Source: an uncultured Saprospiraceae bacterium (GTDB lineage Bacteria; Bacteroidota; Bacteroidia; Chitinophagales; Saprospiraceae). From it: 64,000 nucleotides of DNA. The translations under genes were made by a program, and so were the position numbers. Shown one piece after another: positions 9,226 through 18,020 of this stretch (position 1 is its first letter; every line of letters starts with the position of its first letter). Under the pieces are notes generated by a model. The model had not been told where the DNA came from. It did not search any database and saw only the letters and a list, made by a program, of their open reading frames with translations. The stretch spans positions 54,305 to 118,304 of the forward strand of contig CAKZQC010000042.1 in the NCBI GenBank assembly GCA_937139495.1, in the 5' to 3' direction.

Positions 9226-11436
9226 TTAGTCCGTCAGATACTCCAAGTATCGACGCAAGTCAGGATAAATAGGTATTAGATTGCGTGCTTGACTTTTCGT
9301 AATGCGCTTGCCATCTACATAAGGAATTATTTCAGCTTGACTGAACCCATACACCGCTTCTGTTCGGCTATGAATAGACTTAATCGCAATAAAAGTAGAT
9401 TCTAAGCCGACCATATAATCGACCGCAATGGCACTTGCATTCTTTTCGGTACTGAAGTTGGTTAAGTCGGTCTCAAATATCGGGTGAACAAACAAAGAAG
9501 ACGTCGTTGTTATTTTTACTTGATAACTCAAACCTTGCATTTTTTTCTGAAAACGAGTATAGGCAGGCGACTGCATCAAGGGGCTTACCTGTGGGGCTAC
9601 GTTGTTAATTTTCAATTCTAGATTAGGTGGCGTGTGTATCAATAAATCAATTCGTGCATTAATACGATGCGACAATTCGCTAGGCGAATCATCAAAGTTT
9701 TCGTTGTGTGCCACAGGGTAATTTTGCCCGCAACCTTTTATATAAATTTGTGTCGGCTGTACACCTTGTTCTATCAGTTGTTGGGCAACCAATTCGGCTT
9801 GTTTGAGCGTCAAATACAAATCGTTGGTGGCATTGCCTGTGTTGTTGGTGTGTCCGAGTAGTGTGACACTTGCTACGGGATATTTCTTGAGCAATTTTAC
9901 GAGTGTTTTGATAGTTGTATTCGCTCCATCTAGTTCGCCTGTTTGTGTGTCGTAATAAATTGGCGAAAAGCTATACGTAGTGGCATCGCTACTATAACTA
10001 CTAGGTGTAGTTGGTGTCGGATTCAAATTTTCTTCTGCTTGTATCAAACTATCAATAGACGATATAGCAGGCGTGCTATATTGTGCCAATATATCAACAA
10101 ATGTCTTGGGCGTACTTGTACTCAATTGAGCAATCAAATTTTGGCGGTAGTAACCAACATAAATATCCATGCCCCCTATTCCACCCAAGCGGTTGGACGT
10201 GAAATAAACTTTCATACCGTCTTTGTCTAGCCAAAAATCTCGGTCGTCGGCAGGCGAATTGATGGGCGTACCTTCATTGAGTGCAACCGACCATTGTCGG
10301 CTGGCATCATCAAAAATACTGCTGTAAATATCAAAACCGCCAATACTAGAGGTATTATTGGAACTAAAGTAGAGTTTGCGACCATTCTTAGTCAAAAAAG
10401 GTCCTACTTCATCATAAGGCGTATTGATGACCGCGCCCATATTCTGAGCCTCAGACCATGTTCCATCGGCTTGCAGTTGGCTATAATACAAATCTTTGCC
10501 ACCATAACCTCCAGCACGATTACTCGAAAAAATCATGCTGCTATCTGACGGAAAAAAATGATCGCCGTCCCAAGCGTTGGAGCTAGCTCCCAAAGCAAAC
10601 GGCAATACGATACTGAGTGAATCTTCATCAAAGTTGTCGGTCACCACTTCCGTGTAATCTGCTCTTATCTCCTTGAGTGAAACCAATTGATAACCGCCAT
10701 CAAAAAAGCCTACTATGGATTCGCCATAGTTGCTGTTGTAACGATCAGATAGTGGCTGACCTACCGACCAAGCTCCCTCTTTTAGTTCAGAACTATAAAT
10801 ATCTGGGCGATAATAACCTTCATAAGCATCTACTTTGTAAGCGTTGTTTTGTTTGCCGCCCTTTACAGTTGTTCGATTGCTCGAATACCAAATTTGATAG
10901 GGATACTCAGGGTGAAAACAAGCTCTATAATCGTCGGCAGGACTATTGATTCGATTGCCTAGATTGGAAATGACCGCTCCTGAGCTGAGTTGTGCCAAGC
11001 TGGCACCGTAAGTACATTGAAGTAAGTAGAGCTTAATTTGCTGACGATTACTATCGTCGGCATCGAGTGTCTTGATATAAGACTTGTATTGTTTGGCAGC
11101 TTCTGGGAAATTGCTTAAAAGGTGTGCTATGCGAGCCAAATAATAATAGGCTTTAGTATTCGGCTTTTTTTCGTTTTCGATATAATAAGTCAACGATTCC
11201 GCTGCGGCGGTCATATTTTCCAACTCAAAATAACTACGTCCTATCTGATACCGCAATTCCAAATCATTGGCATATTTCGTTTTGATTTGGTCAAAAGCAG
11301 CGAGTGCTTTTTGATATTCGCCTTGTTTGAGCCAATCTTCGCCCTCTTTTTTAATCTTGCTAGGCGATTGTGCCAAGGCTGTAAGAGTGGTCAAAAAAAA
11401 GAAACTTATGGCTAATGTAATTATTCGGTTGGTCAT
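9226..11436 (-). CDS. TPR / PD40 propeller / OmpA-like envelope protein
   Basis: A 736-residue exported protein whose domains tie the outer membrane to peptidoglycan. The ATG at 11436 gives a signal peptide ending LTALAQ; the longer frame starts with TTG. Domains in order: TPR repeats (about 30-140), WD40-like PD40 propeller blades (SSNRAGGYGGKDLYYS, SSNNTSSIGGFDIYSS, TSNRLGGIGGMDIY; about 180-430), a low-complexity T/S linker, then an OmpA_C domain (about 500-620; LLGHTNNTGNATNDLYLTLK) that should bind diaminopimelate. The same architecture occurs in PorE of the type IX system, but here the signal is type I rather than lipoprotein, so I do not claim that identity. Confidence 0.88.
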   Translation of the reverse strand: MTNRIITLAISFFFLTTLTALAQSPSKIKKEGEDWLKQGEYQKALAAFDQIKTKYANDLELRYQIGRSYFELENMTAAAESLTYYIENEKKPNTKAYYYLARIAHLLSNFPEAAKQYKSYIKTLDADDSNRQQIKLYLLQCTYGASLAQLSSGAVISNLGNRINSPADDYRACFHPEYPYQIWYSSNRTTVKGGKQNNAYKVDAYEGYYRPDIYSSELKEGAWSVGQPLSDRYNSNYGESIVGFFDGGYQLVSLKEIRADYTEVVTDNFDEDSLSIVLPFALGASSNAWDGDHFFPSDSSMIFSSNRAGGYGGKDLYYSQLQADGTWSEAQNMGAVINTPYDEVGPFLTKNGRKLYFSSNNTSSIGGFDIYSSIFDDASRQWSVALNEGTPINSPADDRDFWLDKDGMKVYFTSNRLGGIGGMDIYVGYYRQNLIAQLSTSTPKTFVDILAQYSTPAISSIDSLIQAEENLNPTPTTPSSYSSDATTYSFSPIYYDTQTGELDGANTTIKTLVKLLKKYPVASVTLLGHTNNTGNATNDLYLTLKQAELVAQQLIEQGVQPTQIYIKGCGQNYPVAHNENFDDSPSELSHRINARIDLLIHTPPNLELKINNVAPQVSPLMQSPAYTRFQKKMQGLSYQVKITTTSSLFVHPIFETDLTNFSTEKNASAIAVDYMVGLESTFIAIKSIHSRTEAVYGFSQAEIIPYVDGKRITKSQARNLIPIYPDLRRYLEYLTD

Positions 11437-11486
11437 GTTTAGTATCGTCAATTAGACTGTCGTAGTCTTCTATTTTCTATTTTAGT

Positions 11487-12404
11487 TTATGCTTGCGCAA
11501 TATCGGTATTCAAATCCTCGCTAGGTTTTTCGTATGAGCTATCGCCTGATTCAGAACGCAACTCATCATGACGCAACTCATCATGACGCAACTCATCATA
11601 GCGTTTCCATATACCCGGTGGTGGAAAAAATACGATGGCAAAAATACAAAATTCTATAAAGTTAATGTCCATTATCAAGTAATCTCCTACAAAAAACAAT
11701 AAGAACAAATAACCTAAAAGTCCATCTAACCTTTTGGTCAAGAAGCCAATTAAGAAAAATAATTCGATGCTCAACGCTGTCCACCAAATGATATCAGCTA
11801 TTTGTATGTTGTTAATCAAGAATTGAATAAAATGAGTGTAGGTATTATCAGGATAACTAATGAGATAGTCAATGTGTTGTCGTTTGAGTATTTCGCTCAT
11901 TTGTCCCGACACAAAAGCACCTCCTCGGGAGAGTTTCCAGATGCCTGCACTCGACATCGCAAACAATACATAATAGCGTAGGCTAGCAAAGGAAAGTACA
12001 AAGTTTGTTGGCTTTTTGATGACTAGCAATGGCAGCAAGAACAAAAAGCCAATTAAAGTATGCTCGTGGTGTGTTGCTACAGAATTGTAACACACAAAAT
12101 AATTGATAAATATCAAGACAAATAAGAACTTGGACCACCAGCGGTTTTTGCCTGCCATTCCGATTATTGCCAAGACCAACCAGCCTATATCCAACCCTAC
12201 TGCCAACCAATAATTGTGTATAGACCATTGTACAAAGTACAATCCATGCCAGAGCCAAAAAAAGTTATCCGCTTCGACGTCCACAAAAGGAGCATCTTGC
12301 AGCTGATGCAGCAAAAACCCCTGTACATAGCGTGCTACCCACAGTAGTACCAGCCCCCACCAGATGGTATGTTTGGTAGTACGAATTGCCTCAGTTAGTT
12401 TCAT
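11487..12404 (-). CDS. HTTM/gamma-carboxylase-like integral membrane protein
   Basis: A 305-residue protein with about seven membrane segments and a charged C-terminal tail. The pattern of helices, including RYYVLFAMSSAGIWKL and a distal GDYLIMDINF, resembles the HTTM (vitamin K-dependent carboxylase-like/DoxX-like) group; the match is approximate. The ATG at 12404 lies inside the 3' end of the upstream gene (14-base overlap, ATG to TGA), so translation is coupled. The longer frame starts with TTG. The tail carries DELRH repeated three times, coded by a 15-bp tandem repeat. Confidence 0.75.
   Translation of the reverse strand: MKLTEAIRTTKHTIWWGLVLLWVARYVQGFLLHQLQDAPFVDVEADNFFWLWHGLYFVQWSIHNYWLAVGLDIGWLVLAIIGMAGKNRWWSKFLFVLIFINYFVCYNSVATHHEHTLIGFLFLLPLLVIKKPTNFVLSFASLRYYVLFAMSSAGIWKLSRGGAFVSGQMSEILKRQHIDYLISYPDNTYTHFIQFLINNIQIADIIWWTALSIELFFLIGFLTKRLDGLLGYLFLLFFVGDYLIMDINFIEFCIFAIVFFPPPGIWKRYDELRHDELRHDELRSESGDSSYEKPSEDLNTDIAQA
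11556..11600. repeat. Three tandem 15-bp repeats inside a coding region
   Basis: The unit acgcaactcatcatg occurs at 11556-11570 and 11571-11585, and with one change at 11586-11600. Because the unit is a multiple of three, copy-number change lengthens or shortens the C-terminal tail of the membrane protein without a frameshift. Confidence 0.9.
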
Positions 12405-12891
12405 AAGGTACAAATTTAGTGGCAGGTAAGTATTTGTATTTTTTAGTGGTTACTTGTAGGTCTTCTATTTCGGTATAACTCTGAATCCAGTTATCGAACT
12501 GATTTAGTTTTTCTGGACTGGTGGTCAATAAGGGTGTCAAATATTGTGTTAAGCTGCTTTCTTTTCCAAACCGCTGTTCAATCGTTGCTATCGTTCCATC
12601 TATACTATCTCTATCTAGCATTTTTTGATGATAGCAAATTTGATACGCTAAAAAATGGCTCGAAAAATAGCTCAATTCTTCCAATGGAACAAGTTTGCCG
12701 TCTTTGTGCAATTCCAAATTAGTGTAATAGGTTTTGGAGTTGGCAACTTCCGAGTACATGCCATAATTGAAAAAAGGCGTGGTTTCCACCCCCTTGTATA
12801 TAAAGAACGCTTGTCCGAGCACAAAAGCTAGTACAACACCCAAAAGCCATTTATTATGGCTATATAAAATCCTCCAATAACCTTTCTTCAT
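12391..12891 (-). CDS. Hypothetical single-pass membrane protein, partner of the HTTM-like protein
   Basis: A 166-residue protein with one N-terminal membrane segment (about residues 14-33, LLGVVLAFVLGQAFFIY) and a soluble domain outside. The soluble part contains GMYSEV, YYTNLEL, and a C-terminal YKYLPATKFVPY. I do not recognise a family. The stop codon overlaps the start of the HTTM-like gene, so the two are made together and probably form a complex. The upstream 115-base gap separates it from the divergent YjbR-like gene. Confidence 0.75.
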   Translation of the reverse strand: MKKGYWRILYSHNKWLLGVVLAFVLGQAFFIYKGVETTPFFNYGMYSEVANSKTYYTNLELHKDGKLVPLEELSYFSSHFLAYQICYHQKMLDRDSIDGTIATIEQRFGKESSLTQYLTPLLTTSPEKLNQFDNWIQSYTEIEDLQVTTKKYKYLPATKFVPYETN

Positions 12892-13006
12892 ACTATTGTG
12901 CCTATTTAGATTTGATTACAATATTACTTCAGTAGCTAGATAGTTTTTTAGCTCAAAATGTTTACATTAATGCTGCTGTAAGAAAACTTTGTAACAACTA
13001 GCTACT

Positions 13007-13381
13007 ATGAACATAGAAGAATTTAGAGATTATTGCCTCAGTAAGACAGGAGCCACCGAAGATATGCCTTTTGATGAATATGCTTTGGTATTCAAAGTAA
13101 TGGGCAAAATGTTTGCTCTTACTTCGCTCAAAGAAGACAAAGAATTTACGGTCAATCTAAAATGTGATCCTGATAGAGCAGTATTGCTACGAGAAGAATA
13201 CTCCGAAATTATACCAGGGTATCACATGAACAAAAAACACTGGAACACCGTCAGTTTTGAAGGCGATGTACCCAATAAATTGCTGTATGACCTCATTGAT
13301 CATTCCTACGACTTGGTTGTTAGTAAATTGACCAAAAAAGACAAAGCGGTACTAGTTGCCATCGCTCAGAATGAAGCCTAA
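13007..13381 (+). CDS. MmcQ/YjbR family protein
   Basis: A 124-residue protein of the MmcQ/YjbR family, small proteins with a CyaY-like fold that are often annotated as DNA-binding although their role is not settled. It has the family N-terminus (LSKTGATEDMPFDEYALVFKV), the central VNLKCDPDRAVLLREEY and the GYHMNKKHWNTV motif. Its stop codon shares bases with the stop of the convergent MoxR gene (13378-13381). Confidence 0.88.
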   Translation: MNIEEFRDYCLSKTGATEDMPFDEYALVFKVMGKMFALTSLKEDKEFTVNLKCDPDRAVLLREEYSEIIPGYHMNKKHWNTVSFEGDVPNKLLYDLIDHSYDLVVSKLTKKDKAVLVAIAQNEA

Positions 13382-14463
13382 AAATCTTTGAATGCTCGGT
13401 ATAGGTCAGCCCACTCTTTGCGTTCCTTTACAATCGTTTCGAGGTACTCTTGCCAAATATCTCCATCTTGAGTGGGATCTTTGATAATAGCACCCAAAAC
13501 GCCTGCCGCCAAATCTCTAGCTTGCAAACTACCATTGCCGAAATGTGCCGCTAGTGCTTGACCACTATTGATAACAGAAATCGCTTCTGCCGTACTGAGT
13601 GTAGCAGAAGGTACTTTTATTTTGGTTTTGCCGTCTATGGTTTTGCCTGTACGCAATTCTCTAAAAATGGTAACTAAACGCTGTATTTCTGCCAGTGGAG
13701 CCAGTTCTGCTGGAATATCCAAATTCTGCCCCAATTGATCCACTCTAGTTTTTACAATTTTTATTTCTTCTTCTAGGCTGTTTGGCAATGGCAACACCAC
13801 CGTATTAAAACGTCTTTTGAGTGCCGAAGAAAGGTCGTTAACGCCTTTATCTCTGTCATTGGCAGTGGCTATGATATTAAATCCTTTAGTCGCTTGTATT
13901 TCTGTGTTCAGCTCAGGTACAGGAAGCATTTTTTCCGAAAGGATAGTAATCAAGGTATCTTGTACATCGGAAGGAACACGCGTCAGCTCCTCTACTCTTG
14001 CTATTTTACCCTGCTGCATCGCTACCATAATAGGCGAAGCGACCAAGGCTTCCGAACTAGGACCTTTGGCGAGTAAGCTGGCATAATTCCAAGAGTAACG
14101 CAAAGCATCTTCATTGATACCTGCGGTGCCTTGTACTAAGAGTGTAGAAGTACCAGAAATGGCTGCTGCCAAATGTTCGCTTACCCAAGTCTTGGCGGTA
14201 CCCGGTACGCCCATTAGTAGCAATGCTCTATCGGTCACTAGCGTCGCTACCGCTACTTCTATAATACGTCTATTGCCAAAATATTTGGGCGAAATGACGG
14301 TGCCATCTCCTAAGGTTGTTCCCATCAAGTAATCCACTACCGCCCAAGGCGACAACAACCAATTGGTTGGTTTTTGATGCGTGTCTTGTGCCGCCAATGC
14401 CGTCAATTCGGCTGCGTATTGGTGTTCTGCTTGTTGTTTGAGCAGTGTGTTGTTATTTTCCAT
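13378..14463 (-). CDS. MoxR-family AAA+ ATPase
   Basis: A 361-residue AAA+ ATPase of the MoxR group, chaperone-like enzymes that work with VWA-domain partners. It has Walker A (GVPGTAKT), a Walker B-like stretch ending VEELTRVPSDVQ, sensor 1 (NIIATANDRDKG) and the arginine-finger region ALKRRFN. The form of these motifs matches the YehL-like branch whose partner VWA protein is encoded here at 18021-19199 on the other strand. The HEPN-like gene lies 24 bases upstream and is in the same operon. A metal-insertion or complex-remodelling role is inferred from the family. Confidence 0.9.
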   Translation of the reverse strand: MENNNTLLKQQAEHQYAAELTALAAQDTHQKPTNWLLSPWAVVDYLMGTTLGDGTVISPKYFGNRRIIEVAVATLVTDRALLLMGVPGTAKTWVSEHLAAAISGTSTLLVQGTAGINEDALRYSWNYASLLAKGPSSEALVASPIMVAMQQGKIARVEELTRVPSDVQDTLITILSEKMLPVPELNTEIQATKGFNIIATANDRDKGVNDLSSALKRRFNTVVLPLPNSLEEEIKIVKTRVDQLGQNLDIPAELAPLAEIQRLVTIFRELRTGKTIDGKTKIKVPSATLSTAEAISVINSGQALAAHFGNGSLQARDLAAGVLGAIIKDPTQDGDIWQEYLETIVKERKEWADLYRAFKDF

Positions 14464-14487
14464 GTTTTTTGTATCTTCTGATGAGGA

Positions 14488-15093
14488 TTATTTCAAAGCA
14501 TCATACAATGCTTTTGCTTTTTCAAACTTATACCCTTTGTTCGCCGCTGCAAAATTAAGAATACTTTTGAGTTGTCCAATCGTTTCTTTTTTGCCTGACG
14601 AAGCACCAAAGTCAGTTGGTGTGTGTTGCAGAATGGTCTTTCCTTTCTTGCGGTTCGCCACCAATTGCTCTAGCTGTGCCAAAGCTAGCAAATAAATATC
14701 AAAAATTAGATTTTCTTCGCCCTCTCCAAATGGATAATAGCCACCATGTACCAATTGATTGCGTATTGGTAGGTTGTACTGAAACAATAAATCAAGTGCC
14801 GTTTTGAGCGTAGGCTGTTGGAGTAGAATTTTTTTCCAATTTTGTTGGCTGTTACTTTGATTAAATAATTTCAATAAAATCAACTGGAGCATCTTGGCTG
14901 TACAGGGAATCCAAGCATCATTGATGTACTTGCGTCCTTCCTTGTACTTAGCACCGTGTAGGCGAAGGGTCGTCAATGCCAAATGCTTGATGTAGGCTTC
15001 AAAATACTGGTGTATTTTTTCTACTTCTTTTTGAGTTTTTGCTTGTCCTTGGTGTTGGTCAATATACCAGAGAATATGTTTTTTGGTGTGCAT
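14488..15093 (-). CDS. HEPN-like protein in the MoxR operon
   Basis: A 201-residue all-helical protein. Residues around 112-118 read IRNQLVHGG, which contains R-x4-H, the signature of HEPN RNase domains. The rest has helices rich in leucine and glutamine, and a C-terminal segment (AAANKGYKFEKAKALYDAL) resembling a helical bundle tail. The family is not one I can name; similar small genes may accompany MoxR/VWA sets. The gene starts with ATG at 15093 and ends 24 bases before the MoxR ATPase. RNase activity is possible from the motif alone and is not shown. Confidence 0.7.
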   Translation of the reverse strand: MHTKKHILWYIDQHQGQAKTQKEVEKIHQYFEAYIKHLALTTLRLHGAKYKEGRKYINDAWIPCTAKMLQLILLKLFNQSNSQQNWKKILLQQPTLKTALDLLFQYNLPIRNQLVHGGYYPFGEGEENLIFDIYLLALAQLEQLVANRKKGKTILQHTPTDFGASSGKKETIGQLKSILNFAAANKGYKFEKAKALYDALK

Positions 15094-15271
15094 AGGCTAT
15101 AGCTCTTCGAGGTAAATAAACTTCAAGATAAGTATTTTGATTGAGGAATCCATTAGCCGAAAAAAAACAAAAAAAATAAGCTGCTTTTGCAAACAATATT
15201 TCCTCAAAAAAACTTTCTAATAATAGAAACCATTAGAACAAAAAATATTCACACAAAAAAAAATATCACTT

Positions 15272-15436
15272 ATGAAAGGTCTAATCAAAACAATAGGAGC
15301 TTTAGCTATTGGCGGAGCTATCTATTATGCTAGCAAAAAAAAGGAAGCTCAACAAGCTGCCGAATCTGATACTAAAGAAGCAGAGCGTAAAGCGGCTGCC
15401 CAAGAAGAGCCAACTGCTAACGAGGAAGAAGAATAA
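15272..15436 (+). CDS. Small membrane-anchored acidic/basic protein
   Basis: A 54-residue protein starting MKGLIKTIGALAIGGAIYYA, one short membrane segment, followed by a charged tail (SKKKEAQQAAE... ending EEEE) with mixed lysine and glutamate. It has a plain ATG and a TAA stop. It resembles the tiny YtxH-like envelope-stress proteins in layout only. No operon partner is evident: the HEPN-like gene upstream is divergent. Confidence 0.55.
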   Translation: MKGLIKTIGALAIGGAIYYASKKKEAQQAAESDTKEAERKAAAQEEPTANEEEE

Positions 15437-15492
15437 AAAAATTGGAAGAAGAGAAGAGCCAATACTATTGCTATACGGAAAAATCTGTGTAG

Positions 15493-15657
15493 CAATATTT
15501 TTTTGGCGTAGTTGCTATCGAAAATCCTTATGCGGCATACAATCCAATTCGTAATAATGCTATCACGAGGCTTTGGGGCGAAGTATGGGCTGAAAATAGA
15601 CCATCATTTTTCATTAACTTATTTATGCACGGTTACTTAATGTCTATTGCAAAATAA
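15493..15657 (+). pseudogene. Start-less open frame, possible gene remnant
   Basis: A frame of 54 codons ends at TAA 15655-15657. It has protein-like composition, with ENPYAAYNPIRNNAITRLWG, then EVWAENRPSFF and a hydrophobic end. It has no usable start. A TAG at 15490-15492 separates it from a 16-codon stretch in the same frame that opens with TTG at 15442. This looks like the 3' end of a decayed gene but could be chance. No family recognised. Confidence 0.3.
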
Positions 15658-15698
15658 AAGTCGTACATTTTGGCAATTATTTAGAAAAACAACGAACC

Positions 15699-17147
15699 TT
15701 GGAACATAACATACAACAACAAATAGAACAACTCTACAAAAGTTGGTGTGCCGAAACACCGACACATATCCAAAAGATGCCCGCTTCTGGCTCTGACCGC
15801 CAATATTATCGGGTAAGTAGTGCGAGCAAGCACGCTATTGCCGCTTATAATACACATCAACAAGAGAATCAAACGTTCATTGATTATACCAATCACTTTG
15901 AGCAACAAGGCGTAGCAGTACCAACTATCTACGCACAGGATTTAGAGGCGAACTTATATTTGCAACAAGATTTGGGCAACCAGACCTTATTGCATCGTTT
16001 GGAGCAGCAACGAGGAAAAGAAATAGCGTTACCTTCAATAGTTCGGAATCATTATGAGCAGGCTTTGGCTAAGTTGGCTTATTTGCAAACGAAGGGAAGC
16101 GAAGGGCTAGCAGTAGAAAAACACCACAAACCAGCGGCATTCAATCAGCAGAATATGCTGTGGGATTTGAATTACTTCAAGTATTGCTTTCTGAAGCCTA
16201 GCAAGGTGCAATTTGAAGAGCAATTGCTAGAACAGGACTTTCATACTTTGGCAGACTATCTAGACGAAGAGTGCGACTATTTTATGTTCCGAGATTTTCA
16301 GGCGCGCAATATCATGTTGCTACAAGAGGAGATCTATTTTATTGATTACCAAGGTGGCAAAAAAGGTCCTCTACAATACGATGTTGTTTCGTTGCTTTTT
16401 CAAGCAAAAGCCAATTTGCAACCGCAAGAGCGAGAAGATTTATTGGATTATTACATAACGCAAGTCAGCCAATACATAACCATAGATGCGACGGCTTTTA
16501 GAGCCAAATATTATGCGTTTGTACTCTTGAGAACCTTGCAAGTATTGGGTGCGTACGGCTACAAGGGTTATTTTGAGCAAAAGAAACACTTCTTAGAGAG
16601 CATTCCCTATGCGTTGCAAAACTTAAAATGGTTGCTACAAGAAATTCAGTTTGAAGTGCAGGTGCCACACTTGATGATTTACCTAACGGAAATGGTCGAA
16701 TATGGATTGGAGCAGCAGCACAAAAAAGAAATGAAAGCTGACCGCTTGACCGTAAGGGTGCAGTCGTTTTCGTACAAAAATGGTATTCCGCCTGACCCTT
16801 CGGGCAATGGTGGTGGTTTTGTGTTCGATTGTCGCTTTTTGCACAACCCAGGAAGATATCAGCCCTACAAGAAACTAACAGGAAGAGATGCACCTGTTAT
16901 TGAGTTTCTGCAAAAAGACAGTACAATTGATGCGTTTATCGCTCAAATAAAACCTGTTTTGGCGGAAGCCATAGAAAACTACATCGAGCGTGGTTTTGCG
17001 AGTCTGTGTATCAATTTTGGCTGTACTGGTGGTCAGCATCGTAGTGTTTATTCTGCCGATGCCATTGCCAAATTTATTCAAGATAACTATAGCGTCAGCT
17101 TACTGCTCCATCATAGAGAACAAGAGCGTAAAAATTGGAAAAACTAA
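15699..17147 (+). CDS. AmgK-like sugar kinase fused to a RapZ C-terminal domain
   Basis: A 482-residue two-domain protein. Residues 1-340 are an aminoglycoside-phosphotransferase-like kinase. The opening (MPASGSDRQYYRV), the hinge (LYLQQDLGNQTLLHRL), the catalytic loop FRDFQARNIM and the metal site IDYQGG match AmgK-type kinases, which phosphorylate cell-wall amino sugars (MurNAc/GlcNAc) during recycling. Residues 350-482 are a RapZ C-terminal domain (FDCRFLHNPGRY, GCTGGQHRSVYSA, ending LLHHRE), which in RapZ senses glucosamine-6-phosphate. The fusion suggests amino-sugar sensing coupled to a kinase. The frame has no ATG upstream; TTG at 15699 is the best start but is uncertain. No nucleotidyltransferase partner is adjacent. 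Confidence 0.85.
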   Translation: MEHNIQQQIEQLYKSWCAETPTHIQKMPASGSDRQYYRVSSASKHAIAAYNTHQQENQTFIDYTNHFEQQGVAVPTIYAQDLEANLYLQQDLGNQTLLHRLEQQRGKEIALPSIVRNHYEQALAKLAYLQTKGSEGLAVEKHHKPAAFNQQNMLWDLNYFKYCFLKPSKVQFEEQLLEQDFHTLADYLDEECDYFMFRDFQARNIMLLQEEIYFIDYQGGKKGPLQYDVVSLLFQAKANLQPQEREDLLDYYITQVSQYITIDATAFRAKYYAFVLLRTLQVLGAYGYKGYFEQKKHFLESIPYALQNLKWLLQEIQFEVQVPHLMIYLTEMVEYGLEQQHKKEMKADRLTVRVQSFSYKNGIPPDPSGNGGGFVFDCRFLHNPGRYQPYKKLTGRDAPVIEFLQKDSTIDAFIAQIKPVLAEAIENYIERGFASLCINFGCTGGQHRSVYSADAIAKFIQDNYSVSLLLHHREQERKNWKN

Positions 17148-17355
17148 GGCTTTGGTTAGACTGTTTTGTTGTTAGGTACTAGGAGTTAGACCTCCAGCAA
17201 TAACTATCTACTTGTTTGTGCCATATCTCTCTAAATAATTATACCTTTTCATTTTTTTAGAAAAAGTGTCAATTCCTAAATAAACAAAAAAGCTATTTTG
17301 AGGTTATAAGAAGATACACAATCAATTATCAGAACAACTAAAACTATCAATAATC

Positions 17356-17859
17356 ATGGCAGAAATAACACTAGGTGGCAAAACAACCAAAACAAACGGG
17401 AACTTACCAAAAGTAGGTGCTCAAGCTCCGAATTTCAACTTAGCAAAAGAAAATTTATCTAATGCAACTTTGGCAGATTACAAAGGCAAAAAGGTGTTGA
17501 TGAATATCTTCCCGAGTGTCGATACGCAAGTATGTGCGACTTCTATTCGTGAATTTAATGAACGTGCCAAAAAATCAGCGGACAATGTACAAGTATTGTG
17601 CATTTCAAGAGATTTGCCTTTCGCCCAAAAACGTTTTGGAGCAGCCGAAGGCGTAGAAAATGTGGAAATGCTTTCTGATTTCTCAGAAGGTAAATTTGGT
17701 CAAGATTATGGATTGCAGATTACCAACGGTAATTTTCACCACTTGAACGCTCGTGCCGTAGTAACATTAGATGAAGCAGGGAAAGTATTGTACACACAAT
17801 TGGTAGGCGAAATTGGCGATCAACCTGATTATGATGCCGCTTTGGCTAGTTTCAAATAG
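17356..17859 (+). CDS. tpx: Thiol peroxidase lacking the usual resolving cysteine
   Basis: An atypical 2-Cys peroxiredoxin of the Tpx family (167 residues) that reduces lipid and hydrogen peroxides with thioredoxin. The family core is complete: NIFPSVDTQVC with peroxidatic Cys60, CISRDLPFAQKRF, and the C-terminal DQPDYDAAL. The position equal to the resolving cysteine of E. coli Tpx (Cys95, in RFCGAEG) is glycine here: the sequence is RFGAAEG. Cys82 (VLC82IS) is the only other cysteine, so resolution must use Cys82 or an external thiol. The gene is alone, with a strong terminator downstream. Confidence 0.93.
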   Translation: MAEITLGGKTTKTNGNLPKVGAQAPNFNLAKENLSNATLADYKGKKVLMNIFPSVDTQVCATSIREFNERAKKSADNVQVLCISRDLPFAQKRFGAAEGVENVEMLSDFSEGKFGQDYGLQITNGNFHHLNARAVVTLDEAGKVLYTQLVGEIGDQPDYDAALASFK

Positions 17860-17955
17860 AAAACTTAAAATAAGGTATATTAGCTTCTCTAAGAAAAATG
17901 TACGTATCTAAAGTAAAAAAGGGATTAGCGAAAGCTAAACGATAAAATAAGTAGT

Positions 17956-17998
17956 AAGCGGAATGGGTTTTTCTTGGAAATCCATTCCGCTTTTTTTA
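17956..17998 (+). terminator. Intrinsic terminator after tpx
   Basis: Arm aagcggaatgg (17956-17966) pairs with ccattccgctt (17982-17992), and the stem runs into a T-tract. Confidence 0.85.
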
Positions 17999-18020
17999 TT
18001 TTGCACTAAATCTAGATTGT

